Below, piece after piece: positions 15,371-26,133 of a DNA stretch of 64,000 nucleotides. Numbering within the stretch: position 1 is the first letter of the stretch; every line of letters starts with the position of its first letter. The translations under genes and the position numbers were made by a program. The notes below the pieces were generated by a model that did no database searches, was not told the origin of the DNA, and was given only the letters and a program-made list of their open reading frames with translations. Origin of the DNA: DATARH01 sp050246595 (GTDB taxonomy: Bacteria; Pseudomonadota; Alphaproteobacteria; ATCC43930; CGMCC-115725); contig JBFWVT010000018.1 of NCBI GenBank assembly GCA_050246595.1, positions 1 through 64,000 of the forward strand. Reading direction: 5' to 3'.

Positions 15371-17254
15371 ATGGCCTTCCCGCCCGGCTTTCTCGACGAA
15401 TTGCGCAGCCGCGTGTCGCTCGCCGACCTCGTCGGCCGGCGGGTGCGTCTCACGCGGCGCGGGCGCGAGCACTCCGGGCTGTGTCCGTTCCACAATGAAA
15501 AGACGCCGTCCTTCTACGTCGTCGAGGACAAGGGGTTTTTTCATTGCTTCGGCTGCGGGGCACATGGCGACGCGATCGGCTTTGTCATGCGCGCCGACAA
15601 TCTCGACTTTATCGAGGCCATCGAGCGTCTGGCGGGCGAGGCCGGGATCGCGGTGCCAACGCAGACCCCGCAGGACCGCGAGCAGGCACAGCGTCGGAAG
15701 ACGCTGCTCGAAGCGCTCGCGGCGGCGGCCGAGTTCTACGAAGCGCAGCTTTGGAGTTCGGCCGGAGGGCGGGCGCGCGAATACCTGACCCGGCGCGGTC
15801 TCGACGAGGGGACGATCCGGCGTTTCCGCCTGGGTTGGGCCGCCGACGACCGGCAGTCGCTGCGGCGTGCTCTCGCAGGCGATTTCCCCGAGGCGCTGCT
15901 GCGCGAAGCCGGGCTGCTGCGCGTCCCCGATAATGGCGGCACGCCCTATGACTGGTTCCGTGGGCGCGTTATGTTTCCGATCGGCGACCGCGCCGGCCGG
16001 GTCATCGCCTTCGGCGGGCGCACCTTGGGCGACGAGCAGCCGAAATACTTGAATTCGCCCGATACGCCGGTCTTCGAGAAAGGACGCAATCTCTACGGCT
16101 GGGCGGCGGCTCGCGCCAATATCGCGCGCGAGCCGGACGGCGCCGTGATCCCAAACGGCGCGATCCCAAACGGCGCGATCCCAAACGGCGCGATCCCAAA
16201 CGGCGCGATCCCAAACGGCGCGATCATCGTCGTCGAAGGCTATATGGATGTCATCGCGCTGCACCGTGCCGGGTTCGGCGGCGCCGTCGCGCCGCTCGGC
16301 ACCGCGCTGACCGAAACGCAACTGCACGAATTGTGGCGTCTCGCGCCCGAGCCGGTGCTGTGCTTCGACGGCGACACCGCCGGAAGGCGCGCCGCGCTGC
16401 GCGCTCTCACCCGTGCCCTGCCGCTGCTGCTGCCTGGCCGCAGCCTGCGCTTTGCCGCGCTGCCCCCCGGCGAGGACCCGGACTCGTTGCTGCGCGCCGG
16501 CGCACCCGATGCCTTCTCGCAGGTTCTCGCGGCGGCCTGTCCGATGTCCGAGATGCTCTGGCAAAGCGAGCTGAACGCCGGTGCGATCGATACGCCGGAG
16601 CGGCGCGCCGGTCTCGAACGCCGGCTGATGGATCAGGCCAGCGTTATCGTCGACCGCACCGTGCAGTATGCATATCGCCGATTTTTCCGCGATCGCCTGT
16701 TCGCGTTAGGAAGACGGGACAGACCGGCACGGTCCACGGCCAAGGGCGCGCCGCCGCTTCCGCCGCTGCCGGGCCGGCGCAACCGCGAAATCGTCCTCGG
16801 CATCTTTATCACCCATCCGGCGATAATCGACGAGTGGGTCGAGGATCTCGCCGCGCTCGATTTTCCGGAGCCGGAGCTTGACAACCTGCGACGGGCGATT
16901 CTAGAGGTCGCGCATACCGGCCAAGGGCTTGAGGCCGGGGGGCTTGACGCCGGGGGGCTTGACGCCCAAACGCTGCGGCAACACTTAGCTCTGTGCGGCC
17001 ACGCACAGACGCTCGGCGCTTTGGCGATCGCGACAGCCAGGCATGCAGGCTTTGCCGTGTGCAGAGGAGATGATCCTGACGTGATCAGGCAAGGCCTCAA
17101 GGAAACGCTCCAGCTTCTGCAAACATCCCGAAACGAAGCCGAGGCGGCGGCCAATACGGTGACGGTCGATCCGTCCGATGACGATCTGCGGCGCTTTGCT
17201 GCCTTGAAGGAGCGGGAATTGCAGGACGGCCCGATCGGCGGGGTCGAGTCGTAG
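15371..17254 (+). CDS. dnaG: DNA primase
   Basis: DnaG (627 residues) makes the RNA primers for chromosomal replication. The N-terminal zinc-binding domain has ligands C38, H41, C59 and C62 (CPFHNEKTPSF, HCFGCGAHGD). The RNA polymerase core and Toprim domain follow (VVEGYMDVIAL, LCFDGDTAGRRAALRA), and the C-terminal part would bind DnaB. Just before the Toprim strand, five perfect tandem copies of a 15-bp unit add IPNGA five times (residues about 260-284). A second, shorter run of GLDAG-type repeats occurs near residue 520. Both keep the frame. yqeY lies upstream and rpoD about 100 bp downstream, part of the classic macromolecular synthesis arrangement. Confidence 0.98.
   Translation: MAFPPGFLDELRSRVSLADLVGRRVRLTRRGREHSGLCPFHNEKTPSFYVVEDKGFFHCFGCGAHGDAIGFVMRADNLDFIEAIERLAGEAGIAVPTQTPQDREQAQRRKTLLEALAAAAEFYEAQLWSSAGGRAREYLTRRGLDEGTIRRFRLGWAADDRQSLRRALAGDFPEALLREAGLLRVPDNGGTPYDWFRGRVMFPIGDRAGRVIAFGGRTLGDEQPKYLNSPDTPVFEKGRNLYGWAAARANIAREPDGAVIPNGAIPNGAIPNGAIPNGAIPNGAIIVVEGYMDVIALHRAGFGGAVAPLGTALTETQLHELWRLAPEPVLCFDGDTAGRRAALRALTRALPLLLPGRSLRFAALPPGEDPDSLLRAGAPDAFSQVLAAACPMSEMLWQSELNAGAIDTPERRAGLERRLMDQASVIVDRTVQYAYRRFFRDRLFALGRRDRPARSTAKGAPPLPPLPGRRNREIVLGIFITHPAIIDEWVEDLAALDFPEPELDNLRRAILEVAHTGQGLEAGGLDAGGLDAQTLRQHLALCGHAQTLGALAIATARHAGFAVCRGDDPDVIRQGLKETLQLLQTSRNEAEAAANTVTVDPSDDDLRRFAALKERELQDGPIGGVES
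16148..16222 (+). repeat. Five perfect 15-bp tandem repeats inside dnaG
   Basis: The unit ATCCCAAACGGCGCG occurs five times without a mismatch and encodes IPNGA five times. It is immediately followed by ATCATCGTC, the start of the Toprim strand IIVVEGYMD. A perfect array in an essential gene suggests recent copy-number change by slippage; each gain or loss would leave the frame intact. Confidence 0.95.
16925..16967 (+). repeat. Short 15-bp imperfect tandem repeat inside dnaG
   Basis: About two and a half copies of a GGGGGGCTTGACGCC-like unit encode GLEAG, GLDAG, GLDA in the C-terminal part of DnaG. The copies are almost identical and in frame. Confidence 0.8.
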
Positions 17255-17352
17255 GTCCGCGGTGCGCAGCGGGACAAACGCATAGGGTAGAGGCATCGCG
17301 CTTCCGGCGGGCGGCGCGGTGCTTCGATGTGCCTCAAACAAAGGATGGCGGC

Positions 17353-19311
<1,959 letters not shown>

Positions 19312-19522
19312 GCGGGCATAAAGGGGTGGGACCGGCGCATCTTCAACAAAGCTGCCGGTCTCCGCTCCCACCGACCGGCTTCGCAGGCCCGCAGCATAGG
19401 ATGAAGGGCGAAGCGCGCCTGCCGAACAGCCTATAGTTTACAAAAAATTTACGATGATTGGAACGATTGTTGTCAAGCTGGCGTCTTGCAGAGTGCCTGC
19501 ATCCAAGGTATGGAGGAGGTAC

Positions 19523-19891
19523 ATGAAGGCGTCTCTCTCTCTCTCTCTCTCTCTCTCTAGGCTACTCGTTATTGCAGTGTTGATGTTCCCGTTCGCTGCG
19601 GGAGCTCAACAACAAGCAACAGGGCAGCCGGGACAAAATATTTCAGCACAGTTCAATCAACTGACGGCGGGGGATAGGGAGCGAATTACCAATCTTCTGA
19701 GAGAATTTGGACTCTTGCGAGCTGAAGAAACCGCTCAATCTCTAATAGAGCGAGCGCAACCACTGACCAATCCTTCTTGTGTAGCTCTCTGTAATATCGC
19801 GGCCGCTCTTGCAGCGCAACGCTGCGGTGGAAACCCCACTTGCCTGGCTATAGTGGAGGCTGCGCGCCAAGCGTGTGTTTCCCGGTGCTAG
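19523..19891 (+). CDS. Small secreted cysteine-rich protein with CT-repeat signal peptide
   Basis: I do not recognise this 122-residue protein. It has a signal peptide (SLSLSLSLSR, a hydrophobic core, then AAGAQQ with a likely cleavage after AGA) and a mature part of about 95 residues. The mature C-terminal half contains six cysteines (SCVALCNIAAALAAQRCGG, TCLAIVEAARQACVSRC) in a helix-like spacing, suggesting disulfide-stapled helices in the periplasm or outside. The start at 19523 follows a strong GGAGGAGGT. The gene uses more AT-rich codons (AAT, TCT, CTA, GTA) than its neighbours, a sign of transfer. Its serine-leucine run is encoded by a 27-base CT microsatellite. Confidence 0.75.
   Translation: MKASLSLSLSLSRLLVIAVLMFPFAAGAQQQATGQPGQNISAQFNQLTAGDRERITNLLREFGLLRAEETAQSLIERAQPLTNPSCVALCNIAAALAAQRCGGNPTCLAIVEAARQACVSRC
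19532..19558 (+). repeat. CT dinucleotide microsatellite in coding start
   Basis: There are 27 bases of uninterrupted TC/CT repeat (13.5 units) 9 bp after the start codon of the small secreted protein. A change of one unit shifts the reading frame. Three units restore it, so the array could switch the gene on and off by slipped-strand mispairing. Confidence 0.95.
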
Positions 19892-19904
19892 AGTAGTCTA
19901 AAGT

Positions 19905-19947
19905 CAGGTTCTCTGCCTAACATAGCAGGCAGTAGGCAGAGAACCTG
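19905..19947 (+). terminator. Terminator-like hairpin after small secreted protein
   Basis: A perfect 14-bp stem (CAGGTTCTCTGCCT / AGGCAGAGAACCTG) with a 15-base loop, starting 14 bp after the stop codon. A T-run is missing, but stem length and position fit transcription termination. Confidence 0.65.
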
Positions 19948-20488
19948 CACGTAGAAAATATTAATGTCCGAAATCGGACATGATCTTGATGTCACGGCCA
20001 CCGTGGTCGTGAAAGCGATTGTCCGGGTAGATGTCAGCAGTATATAGCGGAAAAGCGAAGAGCATTCCGCCCTACGAGTCTGCCCTACAAGCTCGACCGG
20101 CTTTGCCCAAAAAAGCCGGCACGATGGCGGGTATGACAGATGTCGCCGGCAATCTTGCCAGATTCATCGGCTACTGTTGATGCGTCGGAGGGGCGTTCTG
20201 GATGCCGGGAACCTGGAGTTGAAATGAACGAACTCAGTGGGTTACTGGCTACAGATTTGTTGCAGAATCGGCCGGACGCTCTGAGGCGGTCAATCATGGA
20301 TTGTGCCTCCCCTATCTGAGGCCTGTTCCAGGATCGTACCTCTCTCGACCCGGCCCGGACGGTCCCGCGACCCGCGAAATTCGCAATGGTTACCGGGGTC
20401 CGCCGACGCTAGGGTGAGGCGCGCAGTCCCGTCGGCGCAAGCCTCGCACCGAGGCGACGCGCCGTCCTGCTCAAGGGAGGACAACACG
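19948..20488. other. Gap without recognisable gene
   Basis: The first 350 bp are poorer in GC than the surroundings. A perfect 7-bp hairpin (ATGTCCG / CGGACAT, 19964-19981) is present. A 31-codon plus-strand frame from 20224 (MNELSGLLATD) and a 70-codon minus-strand frame (20085-20297) are too short and unsupported to call genes. Bases 20300-20488 return to high GC and form the leader of the esterase gene. Confidence 0.5.
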
Positions 20489-21325
20489 ATGCCCCAATTC
20501 ACAACCGAGAACGTCTGCTACCTGAAGCACGGCAGCCGCGAGATCATGGCGCGGGTGTTCAAACCCGAAGGCCAGGGGCCGTTCCCGTGCTATGTCGATC
20601 TGCACGGCGGCGCCTGGAACAACGGCGACCTCGAAGACCGCACCGGCCTCGGCGAGTACCTGGCGCAACGCGGCGTGGTCATGGTCACGCTGAATTTCCG
20701 GCACGGCCCGGACGGCTATCCGACCAGCCTCGCCGACATCAATTACGGCATCCGCTGGACCAAGGCGCACGCCAACGAGCTGAAAATCAACCCCGATCAG
20801 GTCGCGATCGGTGGTGCGTCGAGCGGCGGCCATCTCGCGATGCTGGTCGCGATGCGGCCGAACGATCCGCGCTATGCCGAAATTCCGGGTCCGGCCGGGG
20901 TCGATGCGGGCGTCAAGGCGGTGGTGATGCTGTGGCCGGTCATCAACCCGCTGTCGCGCTACCGTCATGCCAAGCGGCTGGTCGCCGCCGGCAACCCGCC
21001 CGCCTGGGCCGTCGGCATGGACAAAAAGCACGAGACCTATTGGCGCGACGAAGCGACGATGGCCGAAGGCAACCCGATCCTGATCCTCGAACGCGGCGAA
21101 AAGGTCACGATGCCGCCGGCGATCTGGATCCAAGGCCGCCCCGATCTGACGCACGACTATCACGACGAGGATTCGAGCTTCCCCGGCAACGAACCCGAGC
21201 GCTTTGTCAGCAACTACCGCAACGCCGGCGGCAATATCGAGATCACCTATTTCGACAACGAGCAGCGCAACACCGACACGACGCACGCGCCGGCATACGA
21301 GTTCTTGAAGAAGCACCTGAAGTAG
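20489..21325 (+). CDS. Alpha/beta hydrolase, esterase/lipase type
   Basis: A 278-residue cytoplasmic alpha/beta hydrolase of the HGG-containing (hormone-sensitive-lipase-like or BD-FAE-like) group. The oxyanion-hole motif is DLHGGAWNNG, the nucleophile elbow is GGASSGGHLAM, and the C-terminal catalytic histidine is probably in DTTHAPAYEF. It likely hydrolyses a small ester or carbamate; the substrate is not shown. The ATG at 20489 follows GGGAGGA by 7 bp, which decides the start against a longer upstream frame. It stands alone, with a palindromic repeat element directly after it. Confidence 0.9.
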   Translation: MPQFTTENVCYLKHGSREIMARVFKPEGQGPFPCYVDLHGGAWNNGDLEDRTGLGEYLAQRGVVMVTLNFRHGPDGYPTSLADINYGIRWTKAHANELKINPDQVAIGGASSGGHLAMLVAMRPNDPRYAEIPGPAGVDAGVKAVVMLWPVINPLSRYRHAKRLVAAGNPPAWAVGMDKKHETYWRDEATMAEGNPILILERGEKVTMPPAIWIQGRPDLTHDYHDEDSSFPGNEPERFVSNYRNAGGNIEITYFDNEQRNTDTTHAPAYEFLKKHLK

Positions 21326-21332
21326 GACCGCC

Positions 21333-21475
21333 AATGCTCCCTCTCCGCCCCCGGGGGCGGAGAGGGTCGGGGTGAGGTGGGGGATTCCAGAGCGCTTGCC
21401 GGCACCCACCTCACCCTCCCATTGCTTCGCAATGGGCCCCTCCCTCTCCCCCCTGAAGGGCGGAGGGGGTAGTAT
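21333..21475. repeat. MITE-like palindromic element, copy 1
   Basis: It begins with a perfect 28-bp palindrome (21339-21366). This is followed by GTGAGGTGGG, a core GGATTCCAGAGCGC, the inverted arm CCCACCTCAC, a hairpin CCCATTGC-TTC-GCAATGGG and a closing CCCTGAAGGGCGGAGGGGG. The same series of arms and core occurs in the opposite orientation at 60868-60976. It fills the gap between the convergent esterase and gshA genes. Confidence 0.8.
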
Positions 21476-21529
21476 ATTCGAACCGCTTACGTCTCGCCCG
21501 AAATGCGGCCCAGACGGAAGCGGTCCGGA

Positions 21530-22897
21530 TTAATACGCCCGCTCGGTGAAGATCGGCTCGATGCGACCGCCCCAGCGCGTGTGAAAATCCTCGATCAATT
21601 CCTCGGCCGGGGTCCGCCCACCGCCGGCGATCGCGAACAGCGCGTCGAGATGGTGCGTTTCATCCTCGCCGCACTGGTCGCGGCGGGCGCGCCGGTGCAA
21701 ACCCTCGCGCGCGATTTCGAGAATTTCGAGCGCGATGTCGCGCAGCGTGCGGCTGCGATGCGGCGTTTCCAGCCCGAGAAGCGGCACGTCGCGCCGCATC
21801 GTCTCGCGCTCCTCCTCGGTCCACTCGGCGACGAGATCGCAGGCGGCGTCGAGCGCGGTATCGTCGTAGAGGAGCCCGACCCACAGCGCCGGCAAGGCGC
21901 AGAGCCGGCGCCACGGACCGCCATCGGCACCGCGCATTTCGAGGTAGCTTTTCAGCCGAACCTCGGGAAACGCTGTCGTGACATGATCGGCCCAGTCGCC
22001 GATCAGCGGCACCTCGCCCGGCAGCGCCGGCAGTTTCCCGGCCATGAAGTCGCGAAACGACTGCCCGCTCGCATCGACATAGTTGCCGTCGCGGTAGACG
22101 AAGTACATCGGCATATCGAGCAGATAATCGACATAGCGCTCGAACCCGAACCCGTCCTCGAACACAAAGGGCAGCGTGCCGCAGCGGTCGGGATCGGTGT
22201 CGGTCCACACCAGGCTGCGGTAGCTCAGATAACCCGAGGGCCTTCCCTCGACAAAAGGCGAGTTCGCGAACAGCGCCACCGCGACCGGCTGCAACGCCAG
22301 ACTGGCGCGGAACTTGCGCACCATGTCGGCCTCGCTGCGATAGTCGAGATTGGTCTGCACGGTGCAGGTGCGCAGCATCATGTCAAGACCGAGCCGGCCT
22401 TTTTTCGGCATGTAGTCGCGCATGATGCGATAGCGGCCCTTTGGCATCCACGGCACCTCGTCGCGCCGCGATAGCGGGTCGAAACCGAGCCCGATCATGC
22501 CGAGACCTAATTCGTCGCAGACCTCGCGCACCTGACGCAGATGCTCGTGGACCTCCTCGCAGGTCTGGTGCACGGTTTCGAGCGGCGCGCCGCTCAATTC
22601 GAACTGACCGCCCGGTTCGAGCGTGATCGAGCAGCGGCTGTCGTTCGCCAGCGCGATCACCTTGTCCTTCTCAAGGACCGGCTCCCAGCCAAAGCGGGTC
22701 ATGCGCTGCAACAGCGCGCCGATGCCGTCCGGCCCGTCATAGGGCACGCGCCTCAAATCGGCGCGCCGGAATACAAATTTTTCGTGCTCGGTTCCGATCC
22801 GCCAATCGGCGGGCGGCTTGCCGCCCTTCTCGTGATACTCGATCAGCTGCCGTTTATCGGTGATCGGCGGTCCTTGCAGGCTTGACGGCCCAGACAT
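21530..22897 (-). CDS. gshA: Glutamate-cysteine ligase, plant/alphaproteobacterial type
   Basis: This enzyme (455 residues) joins glutamate and cysteine with ATP, the first and rate-setting step of glutathione synthesis. It belongs to the GCS2/plant-type class rather than the E. coli class, shown by RIGTEHEKFVFR near the N-terminus, SRCSITLEPGGQFELSGAPL, and MPKGRYRIMRDYMP. The catalytic acidic and ATP-binding segments (TVQTNLDY, LKSYLEMRGADGG) are intact. It lies 41 bp downstream of rsmE on the same strand, a common alphaproteobacterial pair, and ends against a repeat element. Confidence 0.97.
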   Translation of the reverse strand: MSGPSSLQGPPITDKRQLIEYHEKGGKPPADWRIGTEHEKFVFRRADLRRVPYDGPDGIGALLQRMTRFGWEPVLEKDKVIALANDSRCSITLEPGGQFELSGAPLETVHQTCEEVHEHLRQVREVCDELGLGMIGLGFDPLSRRDEVPWMPKGRYRIMRDYMPKKGRLGLDMMLRTCTVQTNLDYRSEADMVRKFRASLALQPVAVALFANSPFVEGRPSGYLSYRSLVWTDTDPDRCGTLPFVFEDGFGFERYVDYLLDMPMYFVYRDGNYVDASGQSFRDFMAGKLPALPGEVPLIGDWADHVTTAFPEVRLKSYLEMRGADGGPWRRLCALPALWVGLLYDDTALDAACDLVAEWTEEERETMRRDVPLLGLETPHRSRTLRDIALEILEIAREGLHRRARRDQCGEDETHHLDALFAIAGGGRTPAEELIEDFHTRWGGRIEPIFTERAY

Positions 22898-22938
22898 GCG
22901 GCTCCCGAAACCCTCGATGATGACAAGACGACCGGCGC

Positions 22939-23697
22939 TCAGCGCCCGCGGCGCCAGTCTCCGGCTATCGCCTGATAAATCGCCAACGCCGCAAGGGCGG
23001 CGGTCTCCGCGCGCAGTATTCTCGGGCCGAGCCCCACCCGGGTAACAATGGAGAGTTTGCCGAAAGCGTCAAGCTCCGTTTCGGCGAAACCCCCTTCCGG
23101 ACCGACGAAAACGGCGGCGGGGATGCCCGGCGAAACCCCGGCGAGAGCGTCGGCCATCGGCGCGCCGGCGCCGGTCTCGTCGCACAGCACCAGGCGGCGC
23201 TCCGCCGGCCATTCGGCGAGCAGGCGCATGAGCGGCAGCTCGGGGCGAATCTCGGGCAGCGACAGCCGCCCGCTCTGCTCTGCCGCCGCCAAGGCAAGCA
23301 CCCGCAGCCGGTCGCGATTGACACGCTCCGCCTGCGTCCGCGCGGTCACGACCGGAACGAGGGCGGCAACGCCAAGCTCGGTCGCTTTTTCGACAAGCCA
23401 ATCGGTGCGGACGCGTTTGACCGGCGCGAAGACCAGCCATAAATCCGCTGCGGCTTCGGCGATGCGGCGCTGCTCGATCGGCTTGAGCGCGCCGCGGCTC
23501 CGCCGCAGCTCATCGATGCGGCACAGCCACTCGCCGTCGCGCTCGTTGAAGGCTGCGACCATTGCACCGGAAGCGAGCCGCAGCACATTGCGCAGCCGAT
23601 GCACGTTGTCGTCGCCAAGCGGCACCACAGCGCCGGCGGCGAGCGGCTCCGGAATGTAAAGGCGGGTGGCGGGACGCTCGGATGTATATGAAATCAT
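22939..23697 (-). CDS. rsmE: 16S rRNA (uracil-1498-N3)-methyltransferase
   Basis: A SPOUT-class methyltransferase (252 residues) that methylates U1498 of 16S rRNA with S-adenosylmethionine. The N-terminal PUA-like part contains HRLRNVLRLASG. The knotted catalytic domain has VEKATELGVAALVPVVTAR, FVGPEGGFAETELDAF and the closing LGPRILRAETAALAALA, all diagnostic of RsmE. It is followed by gshA on the same strand. Confidence 0.96.
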   Translation of the reverse strand: MISYTSERPATRLYIPEPLAAGAVVPLGDDNVHRLRNVLRLASGAMVAAFNERDGEWLCRIDELRRSRGALKPIEQRRIAEAAADLWLVFAPVKRVRTDWLVEKATELGVAALVPVVTARTQAERVNRDRLRVLALAAAEQSGRLSLPEIRPELPLMRLLAEWPAERRLVLCDETGAGAPMADALAGVSPGIPAAVFVGPEGGFAETELDAFGKLSIVTRVGLGPRILRAETAALAALAIYQAIAGDWRRGR

Positions 23698-23816
23698 TGC
23701 ATTGGCAGCATTTCTGGATGCTGGAGCGGTACGGCTCGGGTAATTGCGGCATCCGGCAGGTCGCCTCCGCCGCGCGCTGATTGGCTAGAAGGCCGGCGGT
23801 GGTCCTGATTGAGGGA

Positions 23817-25172
23817 TTAGCCGAGGGCCTCCTCAATGCCGCGGGCGACAGCCAGCAGACGGCGGTCACCGCCATGCTCGCCGACGATCATCAACCCGAC
23901 CGGGGCTTCTCCGGGGTTCTGGATCGGCACCGTCGCGGCACAGCGGTCGAGAAAATTGATCGCCGAGCAATTGCGCAGGATCAGCGCGTTCAGCCGGCGA
24001 TAATCGGCGTCCTCGGCGAAAGCCGCGATCGGCGGCGCAGTGATCGCCACTGTCGGCATCAGCATCGCGTCAAAGCCGGCGGTCAACGGCGCGAGGCGCG
24101 CGATCAACGCGGCGCGGGCATCGCGCAGTTCGATCAGTTCGACCGCGGTCATTCCTTCGGCGCGCTCGATGCGGCCGCGCACGCGGGGATCGTAGTCGCC
24201 GCCGCGCCGGGCGATCAGATCCCGGTGCCAAGCATAGGCCTCGATCGGCGCGAACCCGCCAGCCGCGTTGATCGTCGGGATCTCGTCGAGTTCAGGGAAT
24301 GAGCGGTCGCTGATCCGCACGCCGGCACGCGACAGGGCCGCGCAAGCCGCTTCGAACGCGGTTTCGACCTCGGGCGCGAGTCCTTGAAACACATGCGAGC
24401 GCGGCACCAGCAGGCGCAGCCCGTCAACCGGGATTGGCGCCGGAGCCTCGGGCGGCTCACCGGCCATGATCGCGTCGGCAATCGCGCAACACGCGATGCT
24501 TTTGGCCAGCGGGCCGATCGAATCGAGTGTTGTCGAGAGCGGCACGGCACCGTCGCGCGGGATGCGATACTGCGTCGGCTTAAAACCCGAGAGGCCGCAC
24601 AGCGCCGCCGGGATGCGCACCGACCCGCCGGTATCGCTGCCGATCGCGACGACGGCCTGGTCGTCCCCGACCGACACCGCGGCGCCGGAGGACGATCCGC
24701 CCGGTATCAGCGAGCGGTCATGGGGATTGCCGGGTGTGCCGTAATGCGGGTTGATGCCGACACCGGAAAACGCGAACTCGGTCATGTTGGTGCGGCCGAC
24801 CAGCACCGCCCCGGCGGCGCGCAGCCGCGCGACGACCGGTGCGTCGCTTATTGCCGGTGGCACGTCGTCGAGCGCCTTCGAGGCGGCAAGACTGACCTCG
24901 CCGGCGACATCGAACAGATCCTTTATCGAGACCGGCAGCCCGGCGAGCGGCGAGGCGACATAACCGGCGCGGCGCAGCCGGTCCTGCGCATCGGCCGCTG
25001 CCCGGGCGCTGTCGGCATAGATTTTGACAAAGGTGCGCGCGCCTTCGCCCGCCGGGTCGGCGATGCGCGCCAGCGCCGTCTCGACCAGCTCGCGGCTGGT
25101 GGTGCGCCCGGCCGCGAGATCGGCGGCAAGACCCAGAACGGTCGGCTTTCTGCCGTCGGCAGCGGATTGCAT
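23817..25172 (-). CDS. Amidase (amidase-signature family)
   Basis: A 451-residue amidase-signature enzyme hydrolysing a carboxylic amide; the substrate is unknown. The Ser-cisSer-Lys triad is visible: lysine in PVSIKDLFD, cis-serine in GGSSSGAAVSVG, and the nucleophile in GSDTGGSVRIPAALCG. The length fits stand-alone amidases, and no GatB or GatC partner is adjacent, so a GatA role is unlikely. It lies between rsmE (119 bp downstream) and a methyltransferase gene (70 bp upstream), all on the minus strand. Confidence 0.92.
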   Translation of the reverse strand: MQSAADGRKPTVLGLAADLAAGRTTSRELVETALARIADPAGEGARTFVKIYADSARAAADAQDRLRRAGYVASPLAGLPVSIKDLFDVAGEVSLAASKALDDVPPAISDAPVVARLRAAGAVLVGRTNMTEFAFSGVGINPHYGTPGNPHDRSLIPGGSSSGAAVSVGDDQAVVAIGSDTGGSVRIPAALCGLSGFKPTQYRIPRDGAVPLSTTLDSIGPLAKSIACCAIADAIMAGEPPEAPAPIPVDGLRLLVPRSHVFQGLAPEVETAFEAACAALSRAGVRISDRSFPELDEIPTINAAGGFAPIEAYAWHRDLIARRGGDYDPRVRGRIERAEGMTAVELIELRDARAALIARLAPLTAGFDAMLMPTVAITAPPIAAFAEDADYRRLNALILRNCSAINFLDRCAATVPIQNPGEAPVGLMIVGEHGGDRRLLAVARGIEEALG

Positions 25173-25242
25173 GACACCCTTCCCCGTTTACTCAGTCGCG
25201 CCCGCTGAGGAGGCCGATATTGCGCGCAGGCTGCATCCTGAC

Positions 25243-26046
25243 CTAAACGGGTTTTACTGCGGTCAAGGCGGCATACGCCATGTATCCGAAGAACGACCCC
25301 GCTTCGGCCCGGCGTCTTCCCTCAGCTTTCAGCGCCGCCGCCAATTCGGGTCCAATACAGCCACCATTGGCAAGAGCATCGGCGCCCCGATCCACCCAGG
25401 TCATTGCCAATGTGGGCGCAATCGTTTCGATCAGCCCGTAGCTGCGCAGTGGCTTGACATCAAATCCCGCCGCTTGCGCGAGCGATGAGACCCGGCGGAC
25501 AATCCAAACGTCGTTTACGAAATGGTCAAGAAATGCCCGGGTACAGGCTTCTAGAGGATCGTTCTCTGAGGTTGCCAGAGTCGCTGTCGAGAAATCCGCA
25601 TCACACAGGCCAAGAGCGCCTCCGGGTTTCAGGACCCGATAGGCCTCCGAAAGGAGCTGTTCCGGTCCGGGAACATGACTGAGAAGCGTGTGCAGGATCA
25701 CAACGTCAAAAGTAGCCTCCGCGAACCGGAGCGATTTCCCGTCCCCCGCCTCAAATTCTATTTGCTGGCCAGCCGAAAGCTCGCGCGCTTTTTGCAGCAG
25801 AAATGGCGAGGGGTCCACTCCAACGACCTTCGCAACATTCGGCCATGTGGCCAATGTTCGGCAAACAGGTCCGGTGCCGCACCCGACTTCCAAGACCTCG
25901 GCAGCTTCAGGAAATTGGATGTTCGATAGATAATCCCGCAGCATTTCCTGTTGAGACGGGATCGCCGCCCTCGTCTCCAGGACATTGGCGATGACTTGAA
26001 GAGCTGCATCCGGTGCGGAGGTGATATTCGCAAATACGTCCGGCAT
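25243..26046 (-). CDS. Class I SAM-dependent methyltransferase
   Basis: A 267-residue class I methyltransferase. Motif I is EVLEVGCGTGPVCRTLA, followed by the acidic loop VVGVDPSPF, motif II FDVVILHTLLSHV and the post-motif RVLKPGGALGLCD. This pattern matches the UbiE/Methyltransf_11 group acting on small molecules or lipids; the substrate is not indicated. The start at 26046 (MPDVFANI) follows GGGAGG by 5 bp and is preferred over an upstream ATG 27 codons earlier. Codon use is less GC-biased than in the neighbouring genes, hinting at later acquisition. Confidence 0.9.
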   Translation of the reverse strand: MPDVFANITSAPDAALQVIANVLETRAAIPSQQEMLRDYLSNIQFPEAAEVLEVGCGTGPVCRTLATWPNVAKVVGVDPSPFLLQKARELSAGQQIEFEAGDGKSLRFAEATFDVVILHTLLSHVPGPEQLLSEAYRVLKPGGALGLCDADFSTATLATSENDPLEACTRAFLDHFVNDVWIVRRVSSLAQAAGFDVKPLRSYGLIETIAPTLAMTWVDRGADALANGGCIGPELAAALKAEGRRRAEAGSFFGYMAYAALTAVKPV

Positions 26047-26133
26047 TTGATCCTCCCAGAAAATGTTTTTTGATTTACGGTTCCAGGGTACCGGTGCGCT
26101 GTTGACCACCGGCATATAAATCGGCATTCGGCA

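Noticed and set aside
16148..16222. CRISPR-like array
   Set aside because: The 15-bp units are directly adjacent without spacers and are part of the dnaG reading frame. No CRISPR array or cas gene was seen in the window.
19312..19440. tRNA or other RNA gene after rpoD
   Set aside because: The stretch has some complementary pieces but no cloverleaf and no TTCGA-type T arm.
20085..20297. 70-codon minus-strand frame
   Set aside because: No ribosome-binding site, no family, and atypical composition in an AT-richer gap.
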